Assembly (NCBI GenBank): GCA_005882905.1
Contig: VBBG01000104.1
Coordinates: forward strand, 1 to 19,351
DNA length: 19,351 nt
Source: Candidatus Bathyarchaeota archaeon
GTDB lineage: Archaea; Thermoproteota; Bathyarchaeia; 40CM-2-53-6
Direction: 5' to 3'
The notes beneath the pieces are model-generated. The model saw nothing but the letters and a program-made list of their open reading frames with translations. It had not been told where the DNA came from and did not search any database. Positions 1-6,227 of this stretch are shown here, piece by piece; the stretch's first letter is position 1, and each line of letters opens with the position of its first letter. Both the position numbers and the translations under genes were made by a program.

Positions 1-61
1 TAAAAACGCGACTAGGTGGCGTTATTCAATGTTCGGCGATTGTGGTGTAGGTCCTTCAGTT

Positions 62-499
62 TCAGAATGCGATCGGTCGTAGTTCCGGTTGTTTGCCCGT
101 AGCTTCTTGGTTGATGTGTTCGTATTTGGCCTTGACTAAGTCCATGAACGGCGCGAGGTCTTTCAGGTTTCGAAGGGTGAACGCGGCCCAGGTGCGCTTG
201 TTAACTCGGTCCCTCAGCCTCCAATCTAGGGACTGGTCCTCAACTATCCTGTTTCTAGCGCGCTGGTCTGCGTGGAATGTCGCATTGATCTCCTCCCCTC
301 TTGCGTGAACGTGGAAGAGCAGTCTGTTTTCATAGTAGAATGCGGGGGTAGGTTCTCGACTCTCCTTCTCGTACTGCACCTTCATCGTCACGCCCCTCAA
401 TTGCCTCATACGCGTTCTGAGAGATTGAAAGAGCGTCCACGTCTGAGGTTGCACTCTGTCTGCTACGAACGACAAATCCGTCGTTTCCATTCGAGACAT
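62..499 (-). CDS. Hypothetical protein, 145 aa, family not recognised
   Basis: I do not recognise this protein with certainty. It has no signal peptide or membrane segment and is rich in Arg, Lys and Glu, so it is probably cytoplasmic. Its N-terminal third is helical (TWTLFQSLRTRMRQL, residues 20-34). A beta-rich centre follows (FYYENRLLFHVHARGEEINATF, split around residues 54-75). The C-terminal helix (LKDLAPFMDLVKAKYEHIN, 112-130) gives it the look of small alpha/beta DUF5655- or DUF3788-like domains, but that is only a resemblance. The ATG at 497-499 lies about 30 nt downstream of a TATA-like box, favouring a leaderless transcript; a second in-frame ATG (codon 4) is possible. Codon use resembles its neighbours. 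Coding status is fairly safe; function is open. Confidence 0.6.
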   Translation of the reverse strand: MSRMETTDLSFVADRVQPQTWTLFQSLRTRMRQLRGVTMKVQYEKESREPTPAFYYENRLLFHVHARGEEINATFHADQRARNRIVEDQSLDWRLRDRVNKRTWAAFTLRNLKDLAPFMDLVKAKYEHINQEATGKQPELRPIAF

Positions 500-524
500 C
501 GTCGGAGCCGGTGTAGCGCTTATC

Positions 525-534
525 TACTAAAAAA
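525..534 (-). promoter_or_regulatory. TATA-like box for the 145-aa gene
   Basis: On the minus strand this reads TTTTTTAGTA and is centred about 30 nt upstream of the ATG at 499. This is the spacing expected for an archaeal TATA box that drives a leaderless mRNA. It is a prediction from position and composition only. Confidence 0.35.
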
Positions 535-581
535 GGTAAACGGTCTGCCCAAAAGCTAGCAAGACGATGTATCGCGAACCA

Positions 582-659
582 TCATATCGACTTCGGCTGT
601 CCGGTGAATGAAGGCATGCAAACGTTCGTGTCAATGACGAACAGGGAACCAATATTGAG
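582..659 (-). pseudogene. Possible remnant of a PIN-domain gene in the 500-829 gap
   Basis: The 330-base stretch 500-829 has no convincing gene. On the minus strand, positions 659-582 read LNIGSLFVIDTNVCMPSFTG and then QPKSI before a stop. FVIDTNV matches the first strand and catalytic Asp of PIN-domain ribonuclease toxins (VapC type, usually about 130 aa). There is no ATG, GTG or TTG upstream in frame before a stop at 675-677, and the frame closes after about 25 codons. The best reading is a decayed fragment, but so short a match could be chance. The rest of the gap shows only short shadow frames and the TATA-like box at 525-534. Confidence 0.3.
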
Positions 660-829
660 CTTTGGCGGAGGCTGCTAGTCCATGCTGCAGCTGGACGAAT
701 AGCCGCAGCTTCTATATGTGCCTCGAGGGTCAAGCTCTCGGTTGCAGATTGGACAATACTTCTCGAGTCGAGTCATTGAGCTCTGATCATATTGTGCTGA
801 GAGTAGATGATTCTGGCATAATCGGGTGG

Positions 830-1396
830 CTAGACGTTCAGACCTCTCTTCAAATCTTCTCTTGGTTTGTACTCTAACATCATTCGCGACCCTTGTTCTG
901 CGGCCTGCTCGCTACTGCTCCTTGCGGTTATGGTGACTGGGGTAAATCCACTTGAGATGGCATAGCTGATGGAGTCGTCTCCCTTCTGGGTACAATGCAC
1001 CAAGAGCTTGTAGAGCGGTTCTCTGTGAGTGAAGACCATCTTGGTCGATTCTACGCCAACTACTATTGCGGGAGAGCTGCATTTGGAGCAGGTCAGACCT
1101 TCATGTCGAGCTATCTTTAGCCCGCAGTCGGGACACCAGATGTCCTCGTCTCTCCGAGCTATGAAGATTGATTGCCAAACGCCCAAGTGTTTCTTCGGGC
1201 TGCACTGTTGCCAGTCAGGGATTGTTAGTCTGATCGATTTGAAAGCCCATGGGGCCTCTTCTTTCCATCGAGAGATGTAGTCTGCCTTCTGCTCACAGTC
1301 CTGGTGAAAATATGTCCTCTTACCCTCTTGACTGAAAGCTGCGAGGACAAGTTCGTCTCTGTGTATGATTCTTCCGCACGCAGCACAGTCGACCAT
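830..1396 (-). CDS. Zinc-ribbon/zinc-finger protein of unknown function, 188 aa
   Basis: The protein has two zinc-binding clusters. The N-terminal one is C4-x2-C7 with H31-x2-C34 (CAAC...FHQDC), like half of a LIM or treble-clef finger. The second is C88-x2-C91 with C103-x2-C106 (CPDC...CSKC), a classic zinc ribbon. Between them is a Trp-rich segment (residues 43-75), and the C-terminus (after residue 110) is a mixed alpha/beta region without known motifs. There is no signal peptide or membrane helix, so it should be cytoplasmic and may bind nucleic acid or protein; that role is inferred from the fold type alone. The start is ATG at 1394-1396, with a weak TATA-like stretch about 33 nt upstream. 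I do not recognise the family. Confidence 0.65.
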   Translation of the reverse strand: MVDCAACGRIIHRDELVLAAFSQEGKRTYFHQDCEQKADYISRWKEEAPWAFKSIRLTIPDWQQCSPKKHLGVWQSIFIARRDEDIWCPDCGLKIARHEGLTCSKCSSPAIVVGVESTKMVFTHREPLYKLLVHCTQKGDDSISYAISSGFTPVTITARSSSEQAAEQGSRMMLEYKPREDLKRGLNV

Positions 1397-1456
1397 TTCG
1401 ATTCAATATGAAACCGTCTCCGGGCAATATCAGGCGAGTGTTACTTTGAGGCTATT

Positions 1457-1714
1457 CTAGAAGTCGACCAGTTCGAGAAACTTCATCGCGTCCAATAATC
1501 CCTCCGCGTAGGCGATACAGATGAGAGATGTTACTGGTTTCCGTTTTTCTGCATAATGCCGAGCGTCCTTCGTGTATCCTCGGACAAGCTCTAGCATGTA
1601 CTGAACTTGTGATTCCACGATTGTTCTTGGAGTTTTCTTGAGCTTCAACCGTTTCAATGCGGCTGAGGTCGACTCTAGATATTTCGCAGTTCTATCTGAC
1701 GCGCTCTCTTTCAA
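1457..1714 (-). CDS. DUF357 domain protein, 85 aa
   Basis: This small all-helical protein matches the archaeal DUF357 family (COG1849). Its C-terminal half has the typical pattern of a helix with Tyr-x2-Asp-Ala (GYTKDARHYAEK, residues 46-57), followed by SLICIAYAEGLLDAMKFLEL near the end. The family is about 80-90 aa, so this copy is full length. Its biochemical role is unknown. The start codon is TTG at 1712-1714 and overlaps the TGA stop of the diphthine synthase gene (overlap 1711-1714), so the two are translationally coupled. As I recall, DUF357 often neighbours dphB in archaea, which suggests a link to translation, but no function has been shown. Confidence 0.85.
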   Translation of the reverse strand: MKESASDRTAKYLESTSAALKRLKLKKTPRTIVESQVQYMLELVRGYTKDARHYAEKRKPVTSLICIAYAEGLLDAMKFLELVDF

Positions 1715-2490
1715 CTATTCTCACGCAGGTCTGAATCCTGTGCGTCGCAGATGATCCTCAGCGCCTCGGTTTCCATAAAGTGGAGCTTCCCGACAACCAC
1801 AATCGACTGGGGAGGGCCGCCGAAGTCCTCGTTGATGAGGAGCCCTATTCTGGACGCTTTGACCCTCTCGTCGCGAGCGCCTATTCTAGCAACTCCAACA
1901 GCAAGGCGGCTTTCGAGGCTGGGGTTCGCAGATGTGATCTTGGTGAGCGCTTCAGCTATGGTCAATTGTTTGTTCTGATCTGCTTTGACGTCGAGGAGGA
2001 GCAGAGTGTGTAAGCCTCGACCGTGGTTGTCGGAGATTGTCTCGAGAACCGAGGCGGGAAGAGGCGGGTCGTAGGGGATGGTGACTGTCTTGCTGAACTT
2101 GTAGCTTTGGAGTCCCGTTGCGCCACAGACTGCCGATATTATCGAGGGACCGTGGATTATTCGGGATCCGATTCCTGTCTTGGACAATGAGAGTCTCAAT
2201 GAGATGTGCGTTGTGGCGATCATGGGGTCGCCGGGCACTAGGAAGGCCACGCTGTCTTCTTTGGCTGATCTTATCAGTTCTCGGCCTCCTTCCTCCTCCA
2301 GCTGAGTCCTGTTGAGCACGTGGATCTTCTTGCCGATGAGCTTCTCCAAGCGCTTCATATCGAGAGCCGGCATCGGGTTGGTGTAGAATTCTGCAAATAC
2401 TCTGTCTGCGCGTCGGGCCTCCTCTAGGCCCTCCAGGGTGAGGCCTTTCTCGTCATTCAACCCGAGTCCTATGAATGCGAACGAGTCCAT
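1711..2490 (-). CDS. dphB: Diphthine synthase
   Basis: DphB is the SAM-dependent methyltransferase that methylates the modified histidine of elongation factor 2 in diphthamide synthesis. The protein has the tetrapyrrole-methylase-like fold. It starts with FAFIGLGLNDEKGLTLEGLE (residues 4-23), has the SAM-binding loop VPGDPMIATTH (85-95), then GPSIISAVCGATGLQSYKFS (114-133) followed by KTVTIPY, all signature segments of the family. At 259 aa it is full length. The ATG at 2488-2490 is preceded by a TATA-like AGATTTAG about 27 nt upstream, so the message is probably leaderless. The stop overlaps the start of the DUF357 gene. The assignment is secure. Confidence 0.95.
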   Translation of the reverse strand: MDSFAFIGLGLNDEKGLTLEGLEEARRADRVFAEFYTNPMPALDMKRLEKLIGKKIHVLNRTQLEEEGGRELIRSAKEDSVAFLVPGDPMIATTHISLRLSLSKTGIGSRIIHGPSIISAVCGATGLQSYKFSKTVTIPYDPPLPASVLETISDNHGRGLHTLLLLDVKADQNKQLTIAEALTKITSANPSLESRLAVGVARIGARDERVKASRIGLLINEDFGGPPQSIVVVGKLHFMETEALRIICDAQDSDLRENS

Positions 2491-2511
2491 AGTGCACTTG
2501 GAAACGGTTCA

Positions 2512-2522
2512 GGGCTAAATCT
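2512..2522 (-). promoter_or_regulatory. TATA-like box for dphB-DUF357
   Basis: The minus strand reads AGATTTAGCCC, centred about 27 nt before the dphB ATG, with a purine-rich GAAGC just upstream that could serve as a BRE. Leaderless transcription of the two-gene unit is inferred. Confidence 0.35.
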
Positions 2523-2540
2523 GCTTCTCAGGGTTCGGGG

Positions 2541-4529
2541 TCAGCGTTGAGTTGTCGGCGATCCTCTGCCGGCCTGGGCTTCAGGTCTTCTAAGGGTCGA
2601 CTTGGCGTGTGCCAAACCCTCGCGCATTCTTAGAAAGCTGACGAGCTGTCTTTTCATTAGTCCGAATCGCGATACTCGGAAGACGAGACCTCTGGTGCGG
2701 TCGATTTCGAACGCGACTGAACTTGAAGATATTGTCCTCCTCTCCATTTTGACCACTGATAGAAACCTATGAGCCCTCCCCCGACCTCTGATGATGCTGA
2801 GTTCTATGACGCCATCCACCATCGTCTTCAGCTTGGCCGCTGACTCGTCGGGGATGGCTCCTTTGGATGCGGTTAGTATGAACAAGCCTCCGGTTTTCTT
2901 TACCTTAGCTCCGAGGGTTTGGATGAAGTTGATGGCCTGTTTCTCCTCGACCCCGTTGAATATTGGTGTTAGCGAATCGAGTACGACAGTGACGGGCGCG
3001 CCTTTTGCTCTGCCGATAAACGCGGTTACCTGTATGTTCAGCTCAGTAAGGTCCGAGGGGTCCTTTATCGCCCCCTCTCCTTGCCCAGCTAGGCTGGAAT
3101 AACAGTCGATAATCTTTAGGCGGCCTTTGCGTAGGTGGGAGACTATGTCCCATCCGAATTCGTTCATTCGAGCTTGAACATCTTCGGGAAAAGCGTCGTA
3201 GGACAGTAGGGCGCAGAGCTTGCCAGAGTCCAACTCCTCATGTAGCAACTGGTAGGAGAGTATTGTTTTCCCGCTTCCGGCGTCTCCCAGCAATAGTATG
3301 CTTGATCCTCTCGGGAGAGGCCCTCCCATCAACTGGTCGAGGTGTTGGAAGCCTTCGAGATACATGTCGAATCGCTTGACGGTGACGACTCCCCCGAGAA
3401 CGGCCACTATGCCCGCAACCACGAAGGGCCAGTAGCTGAGGGGCGAGGTTGCAATCTGTAGTGGGACGGAGGTGGAGAGGCCAGGGCCTGTGTTTCCGAA
3501 TCCATCGTTGATACTGTTCGCGGACATTCCGACAGTCCAAGTGCCACCTGGGTCGAAGGCTGAAACCGGATAGCCCGTGCCTGTATAGAATCCGCGGCGG
3601 AAGGAGTCATAAGCTGCGGTGAGATTTGCGACCACTGTTCCAGAGGGGTTTCTCACTTGGAGTGCATACTGGCCTGAGCTTAGGTAGTTGTTAGTGCCGT
3701 AAGAGTACCGTATCACGAAGGAGGCGTAGATAGTGTCGCCGGCCGAGAAGCTCGTTGAAGGGTGTCCCTGCGAGTTGTAGGTTATGAGTGAGTCGACGAT
3801 CAGGTCGTTCTTCGTAACGGTAACATTGACCGGTGTGCTCTTTCCCGAGTTGCCTATGCTATCGCTAGCCTGGACAATGATAATCCATGTTCCTGTCGGA
3901 TCTGCGCTTGAGACTTGATAATTGTAAGAGTAGGACCCCGGGCTTGTTTGGAGAAGGAGAATCTGTCCATTTCCAGGTGTGTTCGCGTAGACGATAGCTC
4001 CATTGTCCGGACCACTGAGAGCCGAGACAGTAGCGCTGATCCCAATGGTTTGTAACCTCTGTACAATGGTTCCACCCACTGGCTGCGAAAGGACCACGGT
4101 CAGCTTCGAGCTAACAGTAAACTGGCCGCTCTGAACTTGGCTATTGGGGCTTGGCGATGTCTGGTTGACGTACACGTCGTAGACGCCTCCCACATCAGTG
4201 GCCACTGTCCCGTTCAAAGCAGTGAAGGAGGGATCGGGATAGTTGACAGATACGCTTCCCGCTCCCGCATTGTTCGTCGTGATAACCTTGGTTGCAAGAG
4301 CGGATCCAGTTCCATTTGGCTTCACAACATCAAAGAGGACAGTGTACGCCGAATTCCTGGTCGCCCCCGATAGAGTCAGGGTGAATGTCATGCCAGTGCC
4401 GAGGCTGACAGGAACGTTTGGACTGATCGAAAGTGAGTACGAGGCTGCTCCAGAGACTAGGGGCGCCTGCGCGAGGATCAGAGTCAGTGCTAAGGCAACC
4501 AGAGGGGTGACTGTGCGTAGCCTCATCAT
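2541..4529 (-). CDS. Membrane-anchored KaiC-like ATPase with Ig-like ectodomain, 662 aa
   Basis: Domain order is unusual. Residues 1-28 are a signal peptide (TPLVALALTLILAQAPLVSG). Residues 30-360 form a Ser/Thr/Gly/Asn-rich beta region resembling two or three tandem Ig-like/Big domains; PTGTWIIIVQASDSIGNSG (211-229) is typical of such repeats. One transmembrane helix follows at about 364-386 (SYWPFVVAGIVAVLGGVVTV). A KaiC/RAD55-type RecA ATPase then spans about 387-622, with FQHLDQLMGGPLPRGSSILL, Walker A GDAGSGKT (415-422) and Walker B VTVVLDS (513-519). The tail is basic. The predicted topology is ectodomain outside and ATPase inside, so the protein may carry an outside signal to an intracellular ATPase. 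FlaH, GvpD-like and other archaeal KaiC-like proteins share the ATPase family, but the ectodomain is not part of those. ATG-ATG at 4524-4529 precedes the signal peptide directly. Confidence 0.85.
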   Translation of the reverse strand: MMRLRTVTPLVALALTLILAQAPLVSGAASYSLSISPNVPVSLGTGMTFTLTLSGATRNSAYTVLFDVVKPNGTGSALATKVITTNNAGAGSVSVNYPDPSFTALNGTVATDVGGVYDVYVNQTSPSPNSQVQSGQFTVSSKLTVVLSQPVGGTIVQRLQTIGISATVSALSGPDNGAIVYANTPGNGQILLLQTSPGSYSYNYQVSSADPTGTWIIIVQASDSIGNSGKSTPVNVTVTKNDLIVDSLITYNSQGHPSTSFSAGDTIYASFVIRYSYGTNNYLSSGQYALQVRNPSGTVVANLTAAYDSFRRGFYTGTGYPVSAFDPGGTWTVGMSANSINDGFGNTGPGLSTSVPLQIATSPLSYWPFVVAGIVAVLGGVVTVKRFDMYLEGFQHLDQLMGGPLPRGSSILLLGDAGSGKTILSYQLLHEELDSGKLCALLSYDAFPEDVQARMNEFGWDIVSHLRKGRLKIIDCYSSLAGQGEGAIKDPSDLTELNIQVTAFIGRAKGAPVTVVLDSLTPIFNGVEEKQAINFIQTLGAKVKKTGGLFILTASKGAIPDESAAKLKTMVDGVIELSIIRGRGRAHRFLSVVKMERRTISSSSVAFEIDRTRGLVFRVSRFGLMKRQLVSFLRMREGLAHAKSTLRRPEAQAGRGSPTTQR

Positions 4530-4688
4530 CTAGTGTCGACGGCCGATACTATTCTCGAGGGTTGGGTGCGAACGGTGCCGCGGAAGGCTTGTGTTACCGA
4601 GAGAGAATTGGGACAGGAACAATCCCCGAGCGTCAATCTCCGAAGCTTGTGGCTGTGGATAATCAGCGCATCAGGCGGACCGACAATC

Positions 4689-4696
4689 TTTATTAG
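4689..4696 (+). promoter_or_regulatory. TATA box for tRNA-Lys
   Basis: The sequence CTTTATTAGAAAT at 4688-4700 is AT-rich within GC-rich surroundings. Its position, about 36-43 nt before the tRNA 5' end, fits a TATA box giving a short leader that RNase P would remove. Confidence 0.5.
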
Positions 4697-4740
4697 AAAT
4701 CCGGGGCTCGCGGGCTCTCGGCGGGTCCCTTGGGCCCGTA

Positions 4741-4769
4741 AACCGGACCATTCGGGGTCCGGTCGGGCG
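4741..4769 (+). other. tRNA-Lys intron 1 (29 nt, position 9/10)
   Basis: A bulge-helix-bulge can be drawn completely. The outer helix is GGG 4732-4734 with CTC 4771-4773. The central 4-bp helix is CCCG 4735-4738 with CGGG 4764-4767. The 5' bulge is TA|A (4739-4741) and the 3' bulge is CG|G (4768-4770). The distal 8-bp helix is ACCGGACC with GGTCCGGT, closed by a 6-nt loop. Cutting after the second base of each bulge yields the expected mature junction at TA-GCTC. Confidence 0.8.
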
Positions 4770-4792
4770 GCTCAGCCAGGTAGAGCAGCAGG

Positions 4793-4808
4793 CTCCAGAA
4801 GGCTGAAG
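4793..4808 (+). other. tRNA-Lys intron 2 (16 nt, beside the anticodon loop)
   Basis: The 16 nt fold as a small hairpin, CTCCAG-AAGG-CTGAAG with one mismatch, and leave an intact 7-nt loop CTCTTAA directly downstream. Because CTC occurs at both ends, the exact cut could shift by up to 3 nt to the right. No strict bulge-helix-bulge is visible. Confidence 0.6.
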
Positions 4809-4819
4809 CTCTTAACCTG

Positions 4820-4852
4820 AAGAGCGAGTCTGATGAGGGCTCGTTCGGGGAG
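4820..4852 (+). other. tRNA-Lys intron 3 (about 31-33 nt, base of anticodon stem)
   Basis: Between CCTG (4816-4819) and the variable loop are extra bases that fold into a 7-bp helix, GAGCGAG (4822-4828) with CTCGTTC (4840-4846). A relaxed bulge-helix-bulge with bulges GA|A and GA|G would give an intron of 4821-4851. Boundaries are uncertain by 1-2 nt because position 43 pairs poorly in each option. Confidence 0.55.
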
Positions 4853-4909
4853 TGGTCGAGGGTTCAAATCCCTCCGGGCCCGCCACAACATTAGTTCTCG
4901 AAGTCCGAT

Positions 4910-5125
4910 GTGCTCATCGAAGACAAGGTCTTTCTGATAGATTGTAGCTGTTTGGAGTGGTCATTGCCGATTCAGGGAAGCGTGAAGCGTAAGCCCAAAG
5001 GCGGTACAGGCCAGCCAGCCTGTACCAAACACGGACCCTACTCCGGACCTTACTGTCCGCAGTGCTATGAGAAGGCGATGGGAGGCACCGGCGGGGATCG
5101 ACGAAACGATTCCTCGATGGAGTGA
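4910..5125 (+). CDS. Small zinc-binding protein, 71 aa (or 47 aa)
   Basis: The C-terminal half contains CTKHGPYSGPYCPQC (residues 38-52), with C38, H41, C49 and C52 as a likely zinc site, in a Gly/Lys-rich context. No family is recognised. The frame opens with GTG at 4910 just after the tRNA. An internal GTG at 4982 (VKRKPKGGTGQPAC...) would give a basic 47-aa protein that looks more natural, since the first 24 residues lack features. It ends 36 nt before the DUF1684 gene. Coding is likely from the ordered Cys/His spacing, but the start and function are uncertain. Confidence 0.45.
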   Translation: MLIEDKVFLIDCSCLEWSLPIQGSVKRKPKGGTGQPACTKHGPYSGPYCPQCYEKAMGGTGGDRRNDSSME

Positions 5126-5161
5126 GACGAAGGAGGCAATTGATTCGGTCGAGAGATCGAC

Positions 5162-5694
5162 ATGAGCCAGAGTGCCGAAAACGAGATTACAGCATTTCGC
5201 GGGGAGAAAGATGCCTACTTCCGAGATGATCCTGATTCTCCCATCTCGGCGGATAAGCGCGCCAACTTCAAAGGTCTGAACTATTATTCGCCGGACCCAA
5301 CCTACAGAGTCAAGGCTAGACTTGACAGGTATGATCGGCCGGAGCCCACAATGGTGGTAACAAGCAAGGGAACCAAACAAGCCTACATGAAGCATGGAAC
5401 CTTCACATTCCAGCTTCAAGGCGCTAAGTTGAGATTGTTTGTTTACAAGTCAGCTGAGGATCCCTTCGCCCGGTCGCTGTTCATACCATTCTCAGACGAG
5501 ACTTCAGGCTCCGAGACATACAAGGCCGGCACGTATCTCGACCTTGAAGAGCAGGGAGGAGATGATTACGAGCTGGACCTTAACTTAGCTACAATCCATA
5601 CTGCGCATACAACGATCAGTACACGTGTCCCATCCCGCCAAGAGAAAATAAGCTACCCATCAAGATTCTCGCAGGAGAGAAGAACTACAAGTAG
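5162..5694 (+). pseudogene. DUF1684 family protein, single-base frameshift near the C-terminus
   Basis: Residues 1-142 match DUF1684: EKDAYFRDDPDSPIS, GLNYYSPDPTYRVKARL, then GTFTFQLQGAKLRLFVY, FIPFSDETSGSETYKAGTYL and DYELDLNLA. The family then continues with a Cys-containing motif. Here the frame diverges after LNLA, but from 5590 the neighbouring frame reads YNPYCAYNDQYTCPIPPREN and KLPIKILAGEKNYK to a TAG at 5692-5694, exactly the family C-terminus. One base is missing near 5588-5590, probably a T of GCTTAC. The unshifted frame would instead run to 5761, 53 nt into the next gene. The start is ATG 5162, since an in-frame stop lies at 5141-5143. An AGGAGG at 5131-5136 is too far upstream to act on it. 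The function of the family is not established. Confidence 0.8.
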
Positions 5695-5708
5695 GAGAAT
5701 TCTAGGAT

Positions 5709-6227
5709 ATGAAGTCGACAGCAACGATGGTCAAGATTCCCGACCACTCGGGGGACTTTGAGACTCTGGAGAGAATGGAGTGGGCATTCTCCAAAGGTGA
5801 GGTGGCTTACTTCAAGAAAGTTCTCGATGATAGGCCCAGCATTGTTCTGAGAATCCATGCGGTGTGCATGTTAGCCGATATGAAGAGTGAGGCGGCTGTT
5901 CCTCTGCTGGCACGTGCTCTTCAAGAAGATCCTAGCCCCTTGGTGCGTCACGAGGCCGCGTTCGCCTTGGGACAGTTGGAGTTCAAATCAGCAGTACCCG
6001 CGCTGCTACGAGCAATGTCAAACGACGTTAGTGTACTCGTTAGGCATGAATCGGCTGTGGCGCTCGGGTCGATCGGTGATGAGAGGGCTCGAGATGGGTT
6101 GATCGCGAGGCTCGCCGACTCCGATGAGGACGTGAGGTTGTCGGCGGAGGTTGCGTTGGCCGATCTGGATTTTCTGAAGCGACTAAAGTCGAGGACCGAG
6201 ATGATTCCGGTCTTCGAGTCTCGATAG
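5709..6227 (+). CDS. HEAT-repeat protein resembling half of deoxyhypusine hydroxylase, 172 aa
   Basis: The protein is mostly HEAT/PBS-lyase-type repeats from about residue 42 to 153. Two successive repeats carry His-Glu pairs in the context LVRHEAAFALGQL (H81-E82) and LVRHESAVALGSIG (H113-E114), 32 residues apart. In eukaryotic deoxyhypusine hydroxylase (DOHH) four such HE motifs, two per half with about 33-residue spacing, hold the di-iron centre. Even the preceding repeat (LRIHAVCMLADM) aligns with the DOHH N-terminal half. The second half is absent, so a di-iron site would need a dimer. It may act on hypusine of aIF5A or simply be a scaffold. The gene is followed without a gap by trm5 (TAG then TTG), so the two are probably co-transcribed. 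ATG at 5727 (codon 7) is an alternative start. Confidence 0.8.
   Translation: MKSTATMVKIPDHSGDFETLERMEWAFSKGEVAYFKKVLDDRPSIVLRIHAVCMLADMKSEAAVPLLARALQEDPSPLVRHEAAFALGQLEFKSAVPALLRAMSNDVSVLVRHESAVALGSIGDERARDGLIARLADSDEDVRLSAEVALADLDFLKRLKSRTEMIPVFESR

Larger units (their letters stand above)
4732..4885 (+). tRNA. tRNA-Lys(CUU) with three predicted introns, CCA encoded
   Basis: The acceptor strands GGGCCCG (4732-4738) and CGGGCCC (4875-4881) pair perfectly and are followed by discriminator G (4882) and CCA (4883-4885). The T arm is GAGGG-TTCAAAT-CCCTC (4858-4874). The D arm is GCTC-AGCCAGGTA-GAGC (4770-4786) and is separated from the TA at positions 8-9 by 29 nt. The anticodon stem GCAGG (4788-4792) pairs with CCTG (4816-4819), and the loop CTCTTAA (4809-4815) gives anticodon CUU. 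Joining these parts yields a standard archaeal tRNA-Lys of about 75 nt plus CCA. It requires removal of 29 nt between positions 9 and 10, 16 nt beside the anticodon loop, and about 31-33 nt at the base of the anticodon stem or the variable loop. The first intron sits in a near-ideal bulge-helix-bulge. G73 and the D-arm sequence support Lys. Confidence 0.85.

Noticed and set aside
4793..4799. Loop CTCCAGA would give a tRNA-Trp(CCA) anticodon, with a 16-nt intron placed after it.
   Set aside because: The alternative loop CTCTTAA, the AGCTCAG D arm, discriminator G73 and overall sequence fit archaeal tRNA-Lys; archaeal tRNA-Trp normally has A73.
4533..4820. Open frame of 95 codons on the plus strand ending inside the tRNA.
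   Set aside because: It overlaps the tRNA and has no recognisable protein features.
4830..4836. CTGATGA in tRNA intron 3, together with several CTGA sites, looks like C/D-box guide RNA elements.
   Set aside because: Box C normally begins with a purine, no D box follows at suitable distance, and the bases are explained by the intron hairpin.
5581..5594. Possible programmed -1 frameshift site in the DUF1684 gene.
   Set aside because: No X-XXY-YYZ slippery heptamer or downstream structure is evident; a lost base is simpler.
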